From: Atopsyche davidsoni
Lineage: Eukaryota; Arthropoda; Insecta; Trichoptera; Hydrobiosidae
Assembly: GCA_022113835.1 (NCBI GenBank)
Contig: JAILWY010000004.1
Coordinates: 8,249,501 to 8,313,500 of the forward strand
Length of the DNA: 64,000 nucleotides
Direction of reading: 5' to 3'
The notes under the pieces are model-generated. The model made no database searches and was not told where the DNA came from. It saw only the letters and a program-made list of their open reading frames with translations. The position numbers were made by a program, and so were the translations under genes. This document shows positions 9,272-22,560 of this stretch, piece after piece; position 1 is the stretch's first letter, and each line of letters starts with the position of its first letter.

Positions 9272-11506
9272 TAGAAAAGTCTAGATGAAAACAAAGATAT
9301 AACTTCAGTGTGTAATTGTTATTGATCCGTAGTTAGGTTAGCTGTTACATACTGTGAAATGTATTTTATTTTAAATTTTAAAATTTATAAACAAGTTGAC
9401 GGTGATGTGTATTTATTTAAAAAAACGATAAAAGTTTATCCATTGTAAATTTAAAAACCACAAGAAAATATTTGTCTGTATTAAAACATCTGTAAAAGCA
9501 TTTTTAGGTATGACTCTTAATGAGTTGAACCTCATTGAAAAATATCTTTTTTGATTCAATAAAAAAAAAATCTTTAAATATAACCAAACTACCCCGAAGG
9601 TATTTTACTTAATATTCTGAAAAATGCAGCACTCTGAGAAGGAGTTTTAGAACTTCCGAAGTAGTCCGCAATAGAGCAAGGCCGTGAGTTTTCCGCAGAA
9701 TCCAAAATTTATTTTCCAACTTTTACTGTGTTAATATTAATTTGATTTCTCGTAAAAAAGCCATAAATAAAAAGGAACGTGAAAATGGGGGCAAAGTACC
9801 CTTCTACGGTAAGACCCCTCCATATAGGGATCCATATTGTTGCATAGAAGCCTATAAAAAGGGCAATAAAAGAAGTAATACTCCGGCTTGGGAGATGCCC
9901 CCCTCCGGGCTTGCTTCGAGAAATAAAAATACTTATTATGAACGGATCCGCCGAGTCTCCCGCTCCTCGGAATATCTTTAACATTTTAGCTTAAGGTCTT
10001 TACATCCTGAGATTAACTTGGCAGACTAACTCCATACTAATCTCTGCTGTAATCTCTTTCAGTTACAGGAATGTGCCAAAAATATGTAGTCTGGATACTT
10101 CCAGTATTTAATGAAAATATACTAACATATATTTGCTTTTATAACTTGAAGTTTTGGATCTAAGAAGTCCGAAAAAGCTATTTACGATATATTCACTAAT
10201 TAATTTAATTCTCACACAAAAATCTCTTATTAAATAGATGAATTGTTTGTGCTATCAAGAGTTTTTTAAATACGCAGTAAAGTCTCTACATATCAGATAA
10301 TTTATTCTCATTGAACATGTGATAGTTTAGAAAAGTAAATTTTGAGTATTCAAAGATCAGTCTATAGTTATGAGCAAATAAAGCATCGATAGACTTACTG
10401 GTTTCCGAAATAAAAACCAGGTTATATATTTTGTAACCGATAATTGTATTTAAAAATAAACTTTGATGTTAAATAAAATTATTTAATTAAATGTAAAAAA
10501 AAACAATATAAGCAAGTGGGAGTGGAAGAGATTTATTTATTTCACAGGCAGCAAAATAAATCCTTGAATTTGTATTTTCGAATAGAAACGCGTGACAAGT
10601 CATAAAACGCACAATTCTCCAGTTTACAGCGTCAAACGCCCTTAAACTCTGAATTCAAATAATAAAAAAGGTGTCTTTTACAGTTCCTTTATTGACTATT
10701 TACCGTCGACGTTGGATCAAAGGTGCGCCCGGCGACCGACAAAATACCGACCGAAGAATTAAATAATATAGGGGTGTGGATTGCTACCGAGGATCTTATT
10801 GCTACCCAGATCCCCCTATACCTGGCAACCCTACGGATACCTGAGGGTTGCAATATTAAATGTTACCAAAAGTCTGCAAATAATATCGCTATTAAAATTG
10901 ATAGTGAACTCTTTTGTTTTAAATAAAACGTAACAGACTTGTACAAAAAATAAATACGCATTTATGAGCTCGGTTAATATTGATTTATCGCGGAGGCAGT
11001 TCAAAGACCCGAGAAGATCACTCACAATTTCTGAATCACGACTGGGTTTGGCTTTTATTTAGATTCATGTGGACTCTTACAAACAATTTCACCATCAAAA
11101 GTTCCACACAATGTAAATGTTCGTGAGTACAAAATAGGATTCAAAATTCTTACTTGAATCTTGAAGCTTCATTGGGTAGGCGATAATTTTTTTAATGAGA
11201 ATAACCACAATGCAAATTAAACTTAAACACAAAAAGCGATACAATTGATGTAAGTATCCACGCGAAGAGAAAACTTTATTAAAAAGCGTGTATAAAATAC
11301 ATAAATCAACCGGCTCATAATAAGATGTCATACATTTTTACTTCTAATGATTTTTCTTATAAGAAGTTGAATACTATAGGAGAAATAATTATTCTTTAAA
11401 TTACTGATTATTTACTTTAGTCAAGCAATCATCTCTCAGTAAGTGACAACGTTTCAAAGAATTCCGTAAAAAGGTTAAAAAAGAGGCAGAAAATTTGGGC
11501 CAATTT
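9272..11506. other. Non-coding, with two balanced islands
   Basis: AT-rich overall. The island 9770-9985 is open on both strands (plus to a stop at 9981; minus ORF from 9984) and contains aggcaataaaag-type homeodomain words and repeated gggatccatat-like text; neither frame has a recognisable domain. A second island at 10700-10860 is open in plus from a GTG, without ATG support. Both are treated as candidate regulatory DNA. Confidence 0.3.
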
Positions 11507-11575
11507 TTAAGTATTTTATTTTATTTAAAATATTAAAATGGAATTCTACCAAGTATTCTCTGTCAAAAATGTTGA
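11507..11575 (+). mobile_element. 3'-tail remnant of the 41.2-kb retroposon family
   Basis: aagtattttatt followed by aaaatattaaaatggaatt, then accaagtattctctgtcaa, matches 41355-41420 with a few substitutions and one short indel. Only the tail is present; the hammerhead-like part is missing, so this is a 5'-truncated copy. Confidence 0.6.
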
Positions 11576-12045
11576 TTATCTAAATTTTGAAGTGTCAATA
11601 CTAAACTAAAATATACTTAAATTAATGATTTCGGATGGTCATTGGTTTGTGGTTTGGTATTTGATTGATTTGAAAATAAAAATATTTATTTGATTCATAT
11701 TAAATTCAACGGTAATAGAAATGTCATAACTCGTTGCCTAAATAATAAATCTTCACGAATTATTTATAGGGTTATTTGTGTTATATTAGCAAAACAAAAA
11801 TTAAATCGAAAATTGCAGATACCGAAATAGAAACAGAAAAATCCTGTGATTAGACAGACTTAGATCACACAAAAAATAATTTCTAGATTTTTAAAAAGTA
11901 TAATAATGGCGTATAAATGTTAAAATACGAACGTATTTTGATGTTTAAAGTGTCAGCACCATAAATATGACTTGAAATAAAAGGAAGCGGAAAACTCTGC
12001 ACGATGTTTAATTCATTTATGGTGATATCGGTTGCCGTTGCAGGT
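11576..12045. other. AT-rich non-coding DNA
   Basis: No gene, repeat or motif I can support. Confidence 0.5.
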
Positions 12046-12745
12046 AATAGTTATATTAGACCCGGAGGGTGCATGTACTGTCGGGGCAGGCGGGGGATGA
12101 TTCAATAATTCAAGGGTTGCGGCCTGGCGGGGAAGGTCCCCGGAGAGGGGATGTCCGCCGGATTGATTGGGAATTTGCCGATGTGACAGTCTGCTCGTGA
12201 TTTTTAGTACATACTATAGATTTCTCGGTTTGGATTTGCGGCGCGTGTGGCTTCTGATTAGATTACGCGAGTAATTATTTTCAGAATATTTCATAACGAC
12301 GTCATTACCTTGTTTTTTCGGAAAGATTTTTTGTATAATATATGTTATGTTATCAAGCATAGTTTTATTTGATTATATATAACTGTGCAAAATCTCCATT
12401 GGAATCATACAAAAATGTTTGATGCTGACGTTCTTCCTTGCCATAGAAGGGCTACGAATGAACCAACCGAGTTGCAACAGTTGATGTTTCTATTTCATCT
12501 GATTATCAAACAATAGTCGGGGGTGTTTACAGTAGACGAGCGGTACAAACACATAGCCGATAGTGCTACAGTTGCAGTCGCCTCGGAGCCCGACAGTCGG
12601 AGACGCGAGTGGCCGACTGATTGCGCGGACGTGCCGATCGCTGGAGGCGCACCGTTAGTGAGAAGCACTTATTTATGGAATCTGTGCCGTTCTTTGACTA
12701 AACTTTGTGTGCTCATTGTTGCCACGGCGATTGCGGTATAGTACA
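12046..12745. other. Two GC-rich islands
   Basis: 12046-12260 is G-rich (cggggcaggcgggggatga) and 12510-12740 is GC-balanced. The second is open on plus from a GTG at 12523 to a stop at 12741 (72 codons), ending in a hydrophobic stretch LTKLCVLIVATAIAV, but it lacks an ATG and has no clear splice border. A promoter, 5'-UTR or regulatory island is equally likely. Confidence 0.25.
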
Positions 12746-13345
12746 CTAAGATACAAACACTATGTTTACGAGTTATATAATAATAATTTTAGTTATTTGA
12801 GAGCAACAATGATAATTAAGTATTTGATCATTGATTACTTATAGAGATTTTTCTTTTCACCCCAATATATAAATAAAGTTTATAGTTCATACAGCTTAAA
12901 TTAATTTTATAAAATATATGTTCAGAGTTTTCTCAGGTTCTTTTGACTAAAATCAATACAAATGATGTTTGTCTGATAATGAGCATTGTGTTCGAAATTT
13001 CCCCAATTGAAATACTAAAGAAGCAAACGAAACACGTATTCAACAAAAGGTTATATAAAATTATTAAAAGATAAAAAAATATCTCATTTTGAAGCATCAG
13101 ATTATTCATCCATTCATTCATATTAATTTATCAAATCTACTATTACAAAAAAAATTGTTATTAAATTTTTATGAATTTGATATCTCCCATCGAAAAAACC
13201 AAAATAGGCCATATGTGAACTTGTAGACATTGTGAATAAAATATTTTCGAAAATGCATATATTTGTATAATGTAAATTAATCAACCTCAAATTGAAGACT
13301 TAAATTTTATTTTCAAATATACATGATAATCGCGCAGAGTGAGCA
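12746..13345. other. AT-rich non-coding DNA
   Basis: Nothing recognisable. Confidence 0.5.
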
Positions 13346-13700
13346 AAACAATTTGACAGAACAGAAATTCGACGCGGAGGGAGAATCGACTTCCGATCTA
13401 TTGAGAGGAGCATCAACAAGTCCTCGGCGCTGGCTGCGGCACCTCCGCCCTTCCGACTATTTGAATATAGGCTCTGCAGGAAGGCTCGATCAGGCAGGCG
13501 TGAAGTTGGCTCATAACTTTTTCGCATTTTGAGTCTTTTTTTGAGTCTCGGTAATCAGACTCGATTGGTACGGAACTCTAAAGGATTTTCTTGGAAACCG
13601 GGCGGTGTTTATGGCAGGGGAGAAGATTGCGCCGGTGAAACTGAGACGAATTAGCGGAAGTGATATTTTGGTGCTCGGCTCAACTGCTTTGTATAATTAA
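13346..13700. other. GC-balanced island, open on both strands
   Basis: Plus (stop 13532) and minus (13300-13527) frames are both open across 13370-13530 with no domain on either. Balanced composition alone explains this. Candidate regulatory element or unrecognised exon. Confidence 0.25.
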
Positions 13701-14165
13701 TTTGCTAGATTAAAATACTCGTTAAAACTTGTCTCGGAACGTTGATAATGAAACGAAAGAAATTATGCTGAATAATTTTTGACTATTCTGAAGCGCCCGT
13801 TTAATCAAATTATTTTGGTAGGTACCTTCAATTCATTACTAATTCAAGTCTCCCCTTCTTTTAAAGCGTTTATAATTTAAAGTTATATTAATCATCTATG
13901 CTAAAATAGTTAACTAAAAGTTGTACAATATAAATAATTTGTTCTGTGAGGAGTTGAAATGGATGTTATAACTATATACGAACAATAGCACAAATTTAAT
14001 TAAATTAATTTAACTTGATAACAAAATTTTTAAATTAACTTAAATATTCTCACTTAGCCACGAGAAAAATAAATCAAGAAAAAACACATTGATGAGTATT
14101 TGAACCTAAGTAATTTTATCAAATAAAATGTATTATCTCACGATATAAATGAACAATTAACCAAA
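13701..14165. other. AT-rich non-coding DNA
   Basis: Nothing recognisable. Confidence 0.5.
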
Positions 14166-14560
14166 GAAGTAGCGCATTAACAGGTCGGACTGAGCGCCCA
14201 CGCCAGGAGCCGAGTACCGCCGCCTCACGCTCGATCGATGATCGATGATCGATGATCGACGAAGCACCTGCAGCGGCCGCGCCGGCCCGCACCGACGCCG
14301 CCAGGTCGGTTCATTATTGATTGTGGCTTTGATTAATTGTTCTTCTCCTCTCCTCTCCGTTGCTACCGCGCCGACACTCTCTCGCGGAAAACAAAGGATG
14401 ATTTTGTTGTGTTCGGTGTCCGCGCTGAGAAAGGCGAGCCCGAGTGATATTTGTTTTCTCCTCCGAGGCGTTTTCCCGCCGGCCGAGACGGACGATTTCC
14501 CTGACGGGGGGTGAAAACCACTTCCAACAGGAAAATCTACGAAAGCAACTTGAAACCGAC
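14166..14560. other. Large GC-rich island
   Basis: The most CpG-rich island of the window (cagcggccgcgccggcccgc near 14271), followed by a pyrimidine tract and gtggctttgattaattg, which joins a TCF-type CTTTGAT to a homeodomain TTAATTG. Several short frames are open on both strands. It could be a promoter or enhancer; no gene is supported. Confidence 0.35.
14231..14260. repeat. 7-bp tandem repeat, ATCGATG
   Basis: About four copies of atcgatg in the GC-rich island, each containing the ATCGAT palindrome. ATCGAT-containing words occur in insect DREF/BEAF-type sites; that link is inference. Confidence 0.7.
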
Positions 14561-16080
14561 AAAAATTTTATGGGTAAAAAAAAAGAAAGCCTGTTTGACT
14601 TAATTAAATATGGTCGACTTGTTTATGTGTTGTTCGTTTGTATTTAATAAAAATAGCAATTAAATAACATTTGCTGTTATATTTAATGAAATACTGAGAG
14701 AAAAACGATTGTTTTTGTGATGTAAATATATGAAAGAATGATACTGTTATTGATATCACAAAAGTAGGAAGATGGAGCAATTAGAAACGCTTATTAAAAT
14801 AGTGGAACATAGTATTTTTCAATACATTTGTAAGTGCGAATGTCGATTGTTGCTCTGTATTCAATGATACGCGGTGCCAAGCAGGTGTTCGACTAATGAA
14901 GCGATTTAATCAGATAAAACATACAAGGGTTAAGACTTTAACAACAGAATCAAATACAATTCATTATACGTAGGTTAATACAATATTGCAAGGTTTATAA
15001 GGTACAAGTCACGTATACTGTAGCCTTATTATATCTATACATGTAAATTTTTTTTTTTGATAAATTCCATGCTAAAAATGCCAAAGTTACATAAATAAAA
15101 TGTCATATATTTTTCTCCTCGTTTTGTAAAGTACGTTCTACAGAATGAAAAAAATATCACAGATGGAGTTATTCTCCCAAAATAAACATTAGTTTTAGAA
15201 GCAGAGAGATTTTAAGAGATTAATGGGCAATAAAAAATATTTCACGTTTAATGTTCCATAAATAAACCTTTTGAAAATTCTGAGGGATGGATTGAACGCT
15301 TGATTAAAATTTTTCATAAAGTTTGTTTAAATTACAAAATTTTCGAATAAAATCCGAAAAAAGTAGAATTTATGATCTTGTTTTCAAGAATCGCGAAATG
15401 AATTAAGGCTCTCAATTAGGGCAATTAATTATCTCATAAATATTACACGGAGTATACATTTAACAAACTGTTTCACGGTAAAGCCTGCTCGGGCATCGGT
15501 TCAAATTTGGGCAATCATCTGTTATTTTTTGGATTATTATAGATTTAATAGTTTTTTTTAAAATTATTAAATAAAGATACATGTGAAACAACGCATTTTA
15601 GATACACGGTATAAGAAGATTAGAAAACAATTTTTTTTTAAAGTGGCAGGTTGGATTTGTTGTGAATAGATTAGATAGACCTGGTAAATAGATTCTTTCG
15701 CTCGCTGTGACCCTATCACAAACTGATAATATTAAATTACAACGATATAATGAATACAATAAACATGACTTTGATAACTTGTGAGCACTCTTGACTTTTT
15801 TAAGTCATATTTTTTTTTTATTTAGCATTTATCTCTTGAAAATGAGTCGAAGCGCTAGTTCCTACTTTAAACAGTGTCTATTGAACTTAAAATAAGTTTG
15901 TATTAAAAATTCATTTGTGTCAACGAATCAACCAAAATTTTCTGTTTTGTATATTACCTTAGAGTGATTTTCTCTTCATACAGTTTTATTATAACTCAAA
16001 TAAAATAATACAGTGATATAAAAATCAATATACTTTTATTAGAATTTAGTTTCATATGACATGTATGTGAGTATTTTCCA
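14561..16080. other. AT-rich non-coding DNA
   Basis: Poly-T runs and stops in all frames. Nothing recognisable. Confidence 0.5.
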
Positions 16081-17090
16081 CGGTGTGAAGTTCACTTTAC
16101 CAGGATCCAGGGTCCGCCAAGCTCGCAACAGGGTCGCAAAGTGCAGCGCGCCTGTCGATGGAGCTTAATGAGATTGACAAAGGCGTGTCGTTTAAACTTC
16201 GTATTTGAGTAGGCGCAAGCACGGGGCGCCCTGGTTTGCAAACCAAAACACAACCTAGACTATATTTATGCAAATTACGGCCAAGTCATTATTAGCTACG
16301 TGATATTATGATATTATAATTGGACGGTAACGCGGAGCAGAGAACATTACAAGTACAAATTAAATTGTTTCATTTAATTATAAATGTCTTGGAAAACTGA
16401 TTTGATGTAAAGCTCCGTAGCACACTGAATTTTGTGAAATATGAAAACATCCTCTTTGTTTTTATTTATGAAATACAACGTGTAATATTGTGAAGCTAAT
16501 TTTATGCTCATATATAATAAAATTGGTGATTTCTAGGTATAAGATAAAATACTCTAATTAATTTTTAAACTGCTAAAGTAATGTAAAAACTCAACGAATA
16601 ATTTTGAAGCGAAAAAATATGTATCACAATTTTTCTCTGCGAAAAATGTTTTATAAGTTTCCTTTAGAATAGTGTGATGGATACAAAACGTTTAATCTCA
16701 CTTTCCTCTTTAAACCGAACTTTACAATGCGAGTTTAGACATTTCGCGGAGTCAATAGAAACCTAGGAAAAAAATAATAACGCTCCAAGTTTTTTTGGCT
16801 TCCCAGGGGAGCTATATTACAATTCCTCCAGTCATTGGCTCGACGCGAGTACTTTCGCAATCTTGTGGGAAATAAATATTTTGGTATATTGAAATATTTT
16901 CTACTGTCAAATGTTTCGGGTGTCAGGTGCTCCGGGGCGGGGCGGCGTGGTCCCCGAATCAATCACGCGGCGGGTCTGGATTGATCGCGCCGCGTGAGAA
17001 CATCTGTCGCCGGCCGCCGCGCGGATATTAGAAACGGATGGAAATCCGCCGCCGAGCCGGTCCCGTTTGATTGTTATATATTTTCTGTCA
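16081..17090. other. Two GC-richer islands
   Basis: 16081-16260 is followed by ttatgcaaattac, containing the POU octamer ATGCAAAT (about 16268). 16735-17090 is GC-rich around 16925-17060 (gctccggggcggggcggcgt). Short frames are open on both strands; none is convincing. Confidence 0.3.
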
Positions 17091-18700
17091 CGGTATTTTT
17101 TTCGAGAATTTTGTTTCCCTGTTGTGGTTGTAATAAATATAAAGAATTTTTGAATATAACAAATGAACCCCGCGTATATCGCGAACCTATACAAAATATA
17201 TATATTCTAAATAAAATATTTTATTTATACTATTTTAGCTAACCTCCTAGGTTGGCATCGATTACGACATCGACATCGACTACGATGCTAAAATTAAAAT
17301 ATTAAAATTATGAATATAAAATAAACTATGTAAACAATTCATGTAAAAAATAAAGAAGTATTGCCTGTGATTTATATTTTTAAAATTTAATTTAAGCAAT
17401 ATAGAAAATGATGTAAGAAGTTTTTAAGACGTTGCTTTAAATGTATTGACTGTACGGTACTTCATTCAGGATGAGGTAATATTTAGTGTATAAATGTAAG
17501 TAATAGTGTAATAAAATAATTTAGCGAGATTGAGTACACACGTACTCTCGATAATATAGCTAATTTATAGCATGTTAAAGATATTGCTGCCATAACGAAT
17601 ACTCTGAAAATGACTTAAGTGCTATTTTACATTAATAGAGCGAGCATTTTTAAAACTTGTTCAGTAAGCCCCTCTACGTAGTTATGTTGTTAATAATAAA
17701 AATCTGATAGGTTGTCATCGCAGCATCGGCGCGCACGAGTGTTGGTACAAATAAAGTCTGTTATAAAATAAACGAGGGTAGAAATCTATATTATTTATTG
17801 CGCTCATATAAAATACAGTGCACGAAGAAACTGCATGCGCAGATGTATAGAGCACGTGCATGTAGAAATGGTTTTCAAAGTAGTGAGTGGCTCTAGGAGG
17901 CAAGTGAAAAATGAATCAAACTAAAATGCAAATCGATCTCCGGCGGGGCCGCTCCGGTGCTCGGCCCGGCGGCGCAGACCTGGATTCCCGAACGGGTCCA
18001 CACTCATGTCCAATTATCATTCAAATTTTGCTGCTGAGCAATCAGAAATACAAGTATTTTAAATTATGCTGCAGTATTATAATATGTTTTTAAATTTCCG
18101 CAATGAATAGTGTTTTTTTAATAAATATTTACGTATTATCAAAAAGATTTCATTAAAATGACCATATGTCTAATTTTGTAAGAATAACAATTTTTGTGGC
18201 AAGTTTCTCTTTCGCTTGCTCTCTTTCGTAAGTTATTTTAAGTGAAGGGATTGCAATATGTAGAGGTGAAGTTATACATTCCAGTTAAGAATATAATAAG
18301 TTTTTGAATGGTGGAAAATGTTGGCAAGACGTCGTATAATGTTTTGTTACATTAAACTAAACGGTTACTTATATTTTTTTTATATTATGATTTTTCAAGG
18401 AAAAATAATAAGTAAATGTTTTTTTATGAATATTTGATTTATAAACGGTCAGATTCAGACTTAACTCGTTGTTCTACTTAACATGAACACTAAAAATATA
18501 CAAATAACAAATGAAAGGCACATCAAAAATATACAATAATAAAATTACAGATCCAATTATTTCTAAAGGCGTAGTGATTAGTTTGGCAATTAATTTAGTT
18601 GGAACTGTTACCGCAAATCTTATAACGGCAATAACTCAATATCCCCTCCGTCTGCAGGTTTACATAGTTCCTCGAACAAGAGACAATATTAAGCCTATTA
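17091..18700. other. Non-coding, mostly AT-rich
   Basis: Includes a cluster of ATCGA/TACGA words at 17255-17290 (catcgattacgacatcgac) and a modest island at 17700-18010. No gene is supported. Confidence 0.4.
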
Positions 18701-18830
18701 CTAGCTAATTCCCCCGCTCCCCCCGCCTGGAGGCTGCGCGGGGCTCGCGGGGCGGCGCGTCGGCGTCGCTTTGATTGGCGTCGGTTCAACTTTCGTACTC
18801 TCGCACGTGACGTAAATTTGCTATGACCCG
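18701..18830. promoter_or_regulatory. GC-rich island with E-box/CRE overlap
   Basis: Contains a TCF-like ctttgattgg and, at about 18804, gcacgtgacgtaa, in which an E-box CACGTG overlaps a CRE-type TGACGTAA. This is a plausible regulatory cluster, seen only as motifs. Confidence 0.25.
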
Positions 18831-19780
18831 AGGAAAATGTTACTACAAATTATCCCAACGCCGTATCAATTTAATTGTGCGATATACTTTTGATATTTTA
18901 AAGCGAAATTATTAGAACTGAATCGATAATTATCCACGACAACTGGTATAAATTTGAATGCCTAAACGCCAAAAAAATTATGAACTTTTTTGTTATGTTT
19001 TGTCTTTAACGGTTACTTCAGACCCGCGAACGTCTGAAAAAAATATTTTCAAATACTATTAACATAAATAATTAATAATTATCTATGCCATAGACAACTA
19101 TTCATTATGTTTAAATAATTTTAGACTATGGCAAACTGATTTAATTTATAATACTATTTATTCAATTTTTTTTTTTATTTGTTAGTCTAGTTAAATAATA
19201 GGGCGCTTTTTATGTAATTCTAATAATCTCCATAAAAATAATTTATAATGTTCTAAACTTAATGACAGATATTCCCACCAGAAAGAAAATTTCATATTTA
19301 TTACAAATATAATACTGTCAATATTATTTCCGATTATATATTTTAAAAATGTTAAATATGAAATTATTTGCATTTTTATAATGCACGATAATATTTTTAC
19401 ATGTGAATAGATTCAATTCGAGCTGTGATTATATTTAAGGAAAATTACATAATGCATTTCAAAAACAGTTCACGTATCACAAATATGTCATTTTATAATT
19501 GATGCGCGATAAAATAATCCAATAATAATAAATAGTGGTAGAATACGAGTAAATAAATTAACATTTAAATATTATGCTGCTAATTAAAACACACAAGTAT
19601 ACATTTCTATAACCATTTTAATCGCACAAATTGCATCACTTTTGATTACACCCACGAAGTACTTCAGTCCGTCAGGTTTAAGTCTTTATTCTTATGCCAA
19701 AGATAGGCATTAGACTAGATTCGCAAAACGGATATTTCAATGGTTATATTAAGATGCCGCTATCGTTAAAAATAAGGAAG
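18831..19780. other. AT-rich non-coding DNA
   Basis: Nothing recognisable. Confidence 0.5.
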
Positions 19781-20110
19781 CGTCCATTTTGATTAACGTC
19801 CCCGCCGTGTCGCGTATCGGCTTGCGGAGCATAAATTTGGAAATCGTCTCACTGTGCAGTCGTTGCGAACACTCGAGCGACAGATGGTGCATGGAGACGG
19901 TCTAATGGGGCGGAAGTCATCATATCTGAACGCCCGATTCCCGCCTCGGAAACGGTTGTTAAAACAAACGTACGGGAATAAAGACGACGAAGGGGGGGGG
20001 GGGGGGGTGGTTGAGGAGGGGGGAGAGAAGAGGGGGGAGGCTATCCGCGGTAATATGATAATTTGGATTAATTAAATTATGTGCCCGGGTTCTTTTGATT
20101 AAAACAGGAG
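19781..20110. other. GC-richer island with a G16 run
   Basis: A run of 16 G at 19992-20007 is followed by GGA-rich purine sequence to 20040. An open plus frame across it reads into poly-Gly and is not credible as a gene. Confidence 0.5.
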
Positions 20111-22370
20111 TTAAGCTAAAATAATAGTATAAAGCAATACCGAAACGACCGCCGTTTTGTTATGTTTCTCCTGCTCGTATTTTATATGCGTGGGGGGGAA
20201 TTATTAAATTCGTGGTGTTTTTACTGCGGTCGCTCGAATCTTGCGAATTTAATTTTGGTTTTTATTTTTGGTAGCATTATAATGTAAAGATTTGATTTTA
20301 AGCCTAGAGCATTTCTGTACGCGAGATAAATAGCTTTAATTTTGTTTTATATGTGTATTATTTACGTTGCAAAACGTCAAGTCAACAAATTTTTAAATGT
20401 CCTTGTTTTTTGGTTGAGATTTAAAAAGTGAAGCCTCGTCATGAAAGGCCCAGTTTATCCCGTCCATTAGGCCGTAATGGGCGGGTTTTTTATACTTTAT
20501 CAATATAAATTATGTTCTCCTTCATGGCGGGTGGATTTTAGGAACCGGTTTTATTATGATTTGTAGCACCCTGATTCGATTTGTAGTCAATATATAATAT
20601 GTGCGAGCCACACTAGAATTTAGGGCATGCCAAACTGCTTCAGCAAGGGATACTGAAGCGTTCGATATCTAGATCGTACAGTTCAATGGCGTTTAATTGA
20701 AAATTACGATTTGTAATAGAATATTATTTCAGGCCATGCATGTATCCAGTAGAATATTAAATATATAATTGAATTATATTTTATCAAGAACCGTTTAACA
20801 TTTAAGTTAATGAATAGATACCTATCATATCTTTTGCCATATAAATATTATAGGAAATTGTTTATCACAGCACACGTGTATATTTTATATTTACGTTATT
20901 TTTCTTTTATCACATATTACCAAGAATTTCCTGTAAATTGAAATTCCATTTATCACTTCTTAACTGAACTATTTATCGAAATAAAATGAAATACCGTTTT
21001 GTTTTTTCTAACAGCGTTTTTTTATTTTCGACATTTATAATTATTTTCAATAGTAAGCACCTTGTAGTTTTCTGGATATTTTTGGAAGTTTTGATAAATA
21101 GCAGCATTATTTTTTTTACAGTAAATAAAGACTGGGAAGAAATGTGTAAGATTTAAATTGGTTTTACCAAAAAATAATAACAGATAAGTTTATTTAACTA
21201 ATTAAGTTTCACGTAACAATACGCAAACTTAAATTTGAAACATCCATTTCCAAGACCTTTAAACCAATTATGCTTTTATCTCATTTGTTATTATTTTAAT
21301 CTCGCACGTTTTATCTTTAAAAAGGTATTTATTTTTATAGGTATTAATTAAAAAATTTAACTTTTAAAACTAGTAGAAAAAATAAAACAAATCTCTTGCA
21401 AAATATTCACGTTAGCTTCTGTTCAATTTAATTTATAATGAAGCTCCCAAAAACGAGTCAGTTTCCCCCAGGAAATATTTTCGTAGGTAATTGATCAAAT
21501 TGGAAACTCCGAATTGTTAAGATCGTACAATTAGTTTTTATATGATAACTTTTGAATTTATATATTAACAATTACCGAACTAGCTTAAAGAAACCACTAA
21601 ACATACAATGTAATATGAAATTATTTTGGTTAATACACGGCGAATAAGTTTTTACTTCGGAGGATCGAAAGTGGTGGAAAGCTTTTATTCGTTATTTATT
21701 TGCCAAATATAATTAATATTTTTCCAATTATTGGAAAAACTAACTTTGAATGCAAGTTCCTGCAGAATGTTCCCCGGAAGTAAGAAGGTCCTGGTGGTTT
21801 TCCCTGATAAGTTATATCATATCGCAAATGATGGGTCGCTGAATAGTAGCGGTTATCGATGAAAAGTTTCCCGGAATCCACTTACAAAGTTTTATAAGTT
21901 TTTATAACTTCCTCGAAGTTCCACGGACGATGGTGCAGGCTCAAAAGGTGATGCAGTTATAGCCCCGATGAGATTATTTGCAACTTCCGGTTATTGAAAG
22001 AAAATTAAGCGCTTTTACAAACACGCCTGTTTTTGAAGTGTGCAAAATATTTGTTGAGCGAAAGATGCCTTGATATTTTATAAAATTAAATAAACCATTT
22101 ATATTTGCAATATAAAGAGATCATGTGGAAATAATGATTATTTGTATAATTAGAAATATAAAACACGAATGAACACCGCGAAAGTTTAATTAAAAAAAAT
22201 ATAAATATTTTTGATAATGGTTGACAATATCTTGAACTCACATTACAATGAGTACAAAAAATAATCTGAACAATACCTCATAAATTTAATGAAATTCAGA
22301 GGGTAATCATGTCTAGAATTTAATTAAAAAATGGGCCTTGTCATAAAAAAAAGCCATTCTTCAGTACCAG
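20111..22370. other. Non-coding, mostly AT-rich
   Basis: Apart from the hairpin at 20459-20485, I see only AT-rich sequence and a balanced stretch at 21660-21960 without a convincing frame. Confidence 0.45.
20459..20485. repeat. Hairpin with paired TAAT homeodomain cores
   Basis: Arms cccgtccatta and taatgggcggg pair with one G-T type mismatch around a 5-base loop, and T6 follows. The two TAAT cores face each other, as in a homeodomain dimer site. The T-run resembles a Pol III stop, but no RNA gene is seen upstream. Confidence 0.4.
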
Positions 22371-22560
22371 AGGAATGCGCGGCGCACAATATTTCCCCCT
22401 GAAATTCCAAAACAAATAACAGGACGCCGCCGCGGGACGACGCCTCCGCCGCCATATTGCCATATCGCCATATTGCGCATTTCCCGCACCGGCCCACAAT
22501 CACTGGCAACACTGCGCGAGCGTAAAAAACCGAACTGTGGCAAACTGTCGAAATAAAGGA
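22371..22560. promoter_or_regulatory. GC island with triple PHO/YY1-type motif
   Basis: At 22451-22474 three 8-bp units lie head to tail: gccatatt, gccatatc, gccatatt. Each fits the Drosophila Pleiohomeotic consensus GCCATHWY. They sit in a GC-rich island in a gene desert, as Polycomb response elements or YY1-bound elements often do. No flanking GAGAG cluster is seen, so PRE status is inference. Confidence 0.3.

Noticed and set aside
20459..20495. Stem-loop plus T-run resembling a bacterial terminator
   Set aside because: The window is eukaryotic and no transcript leads into it.
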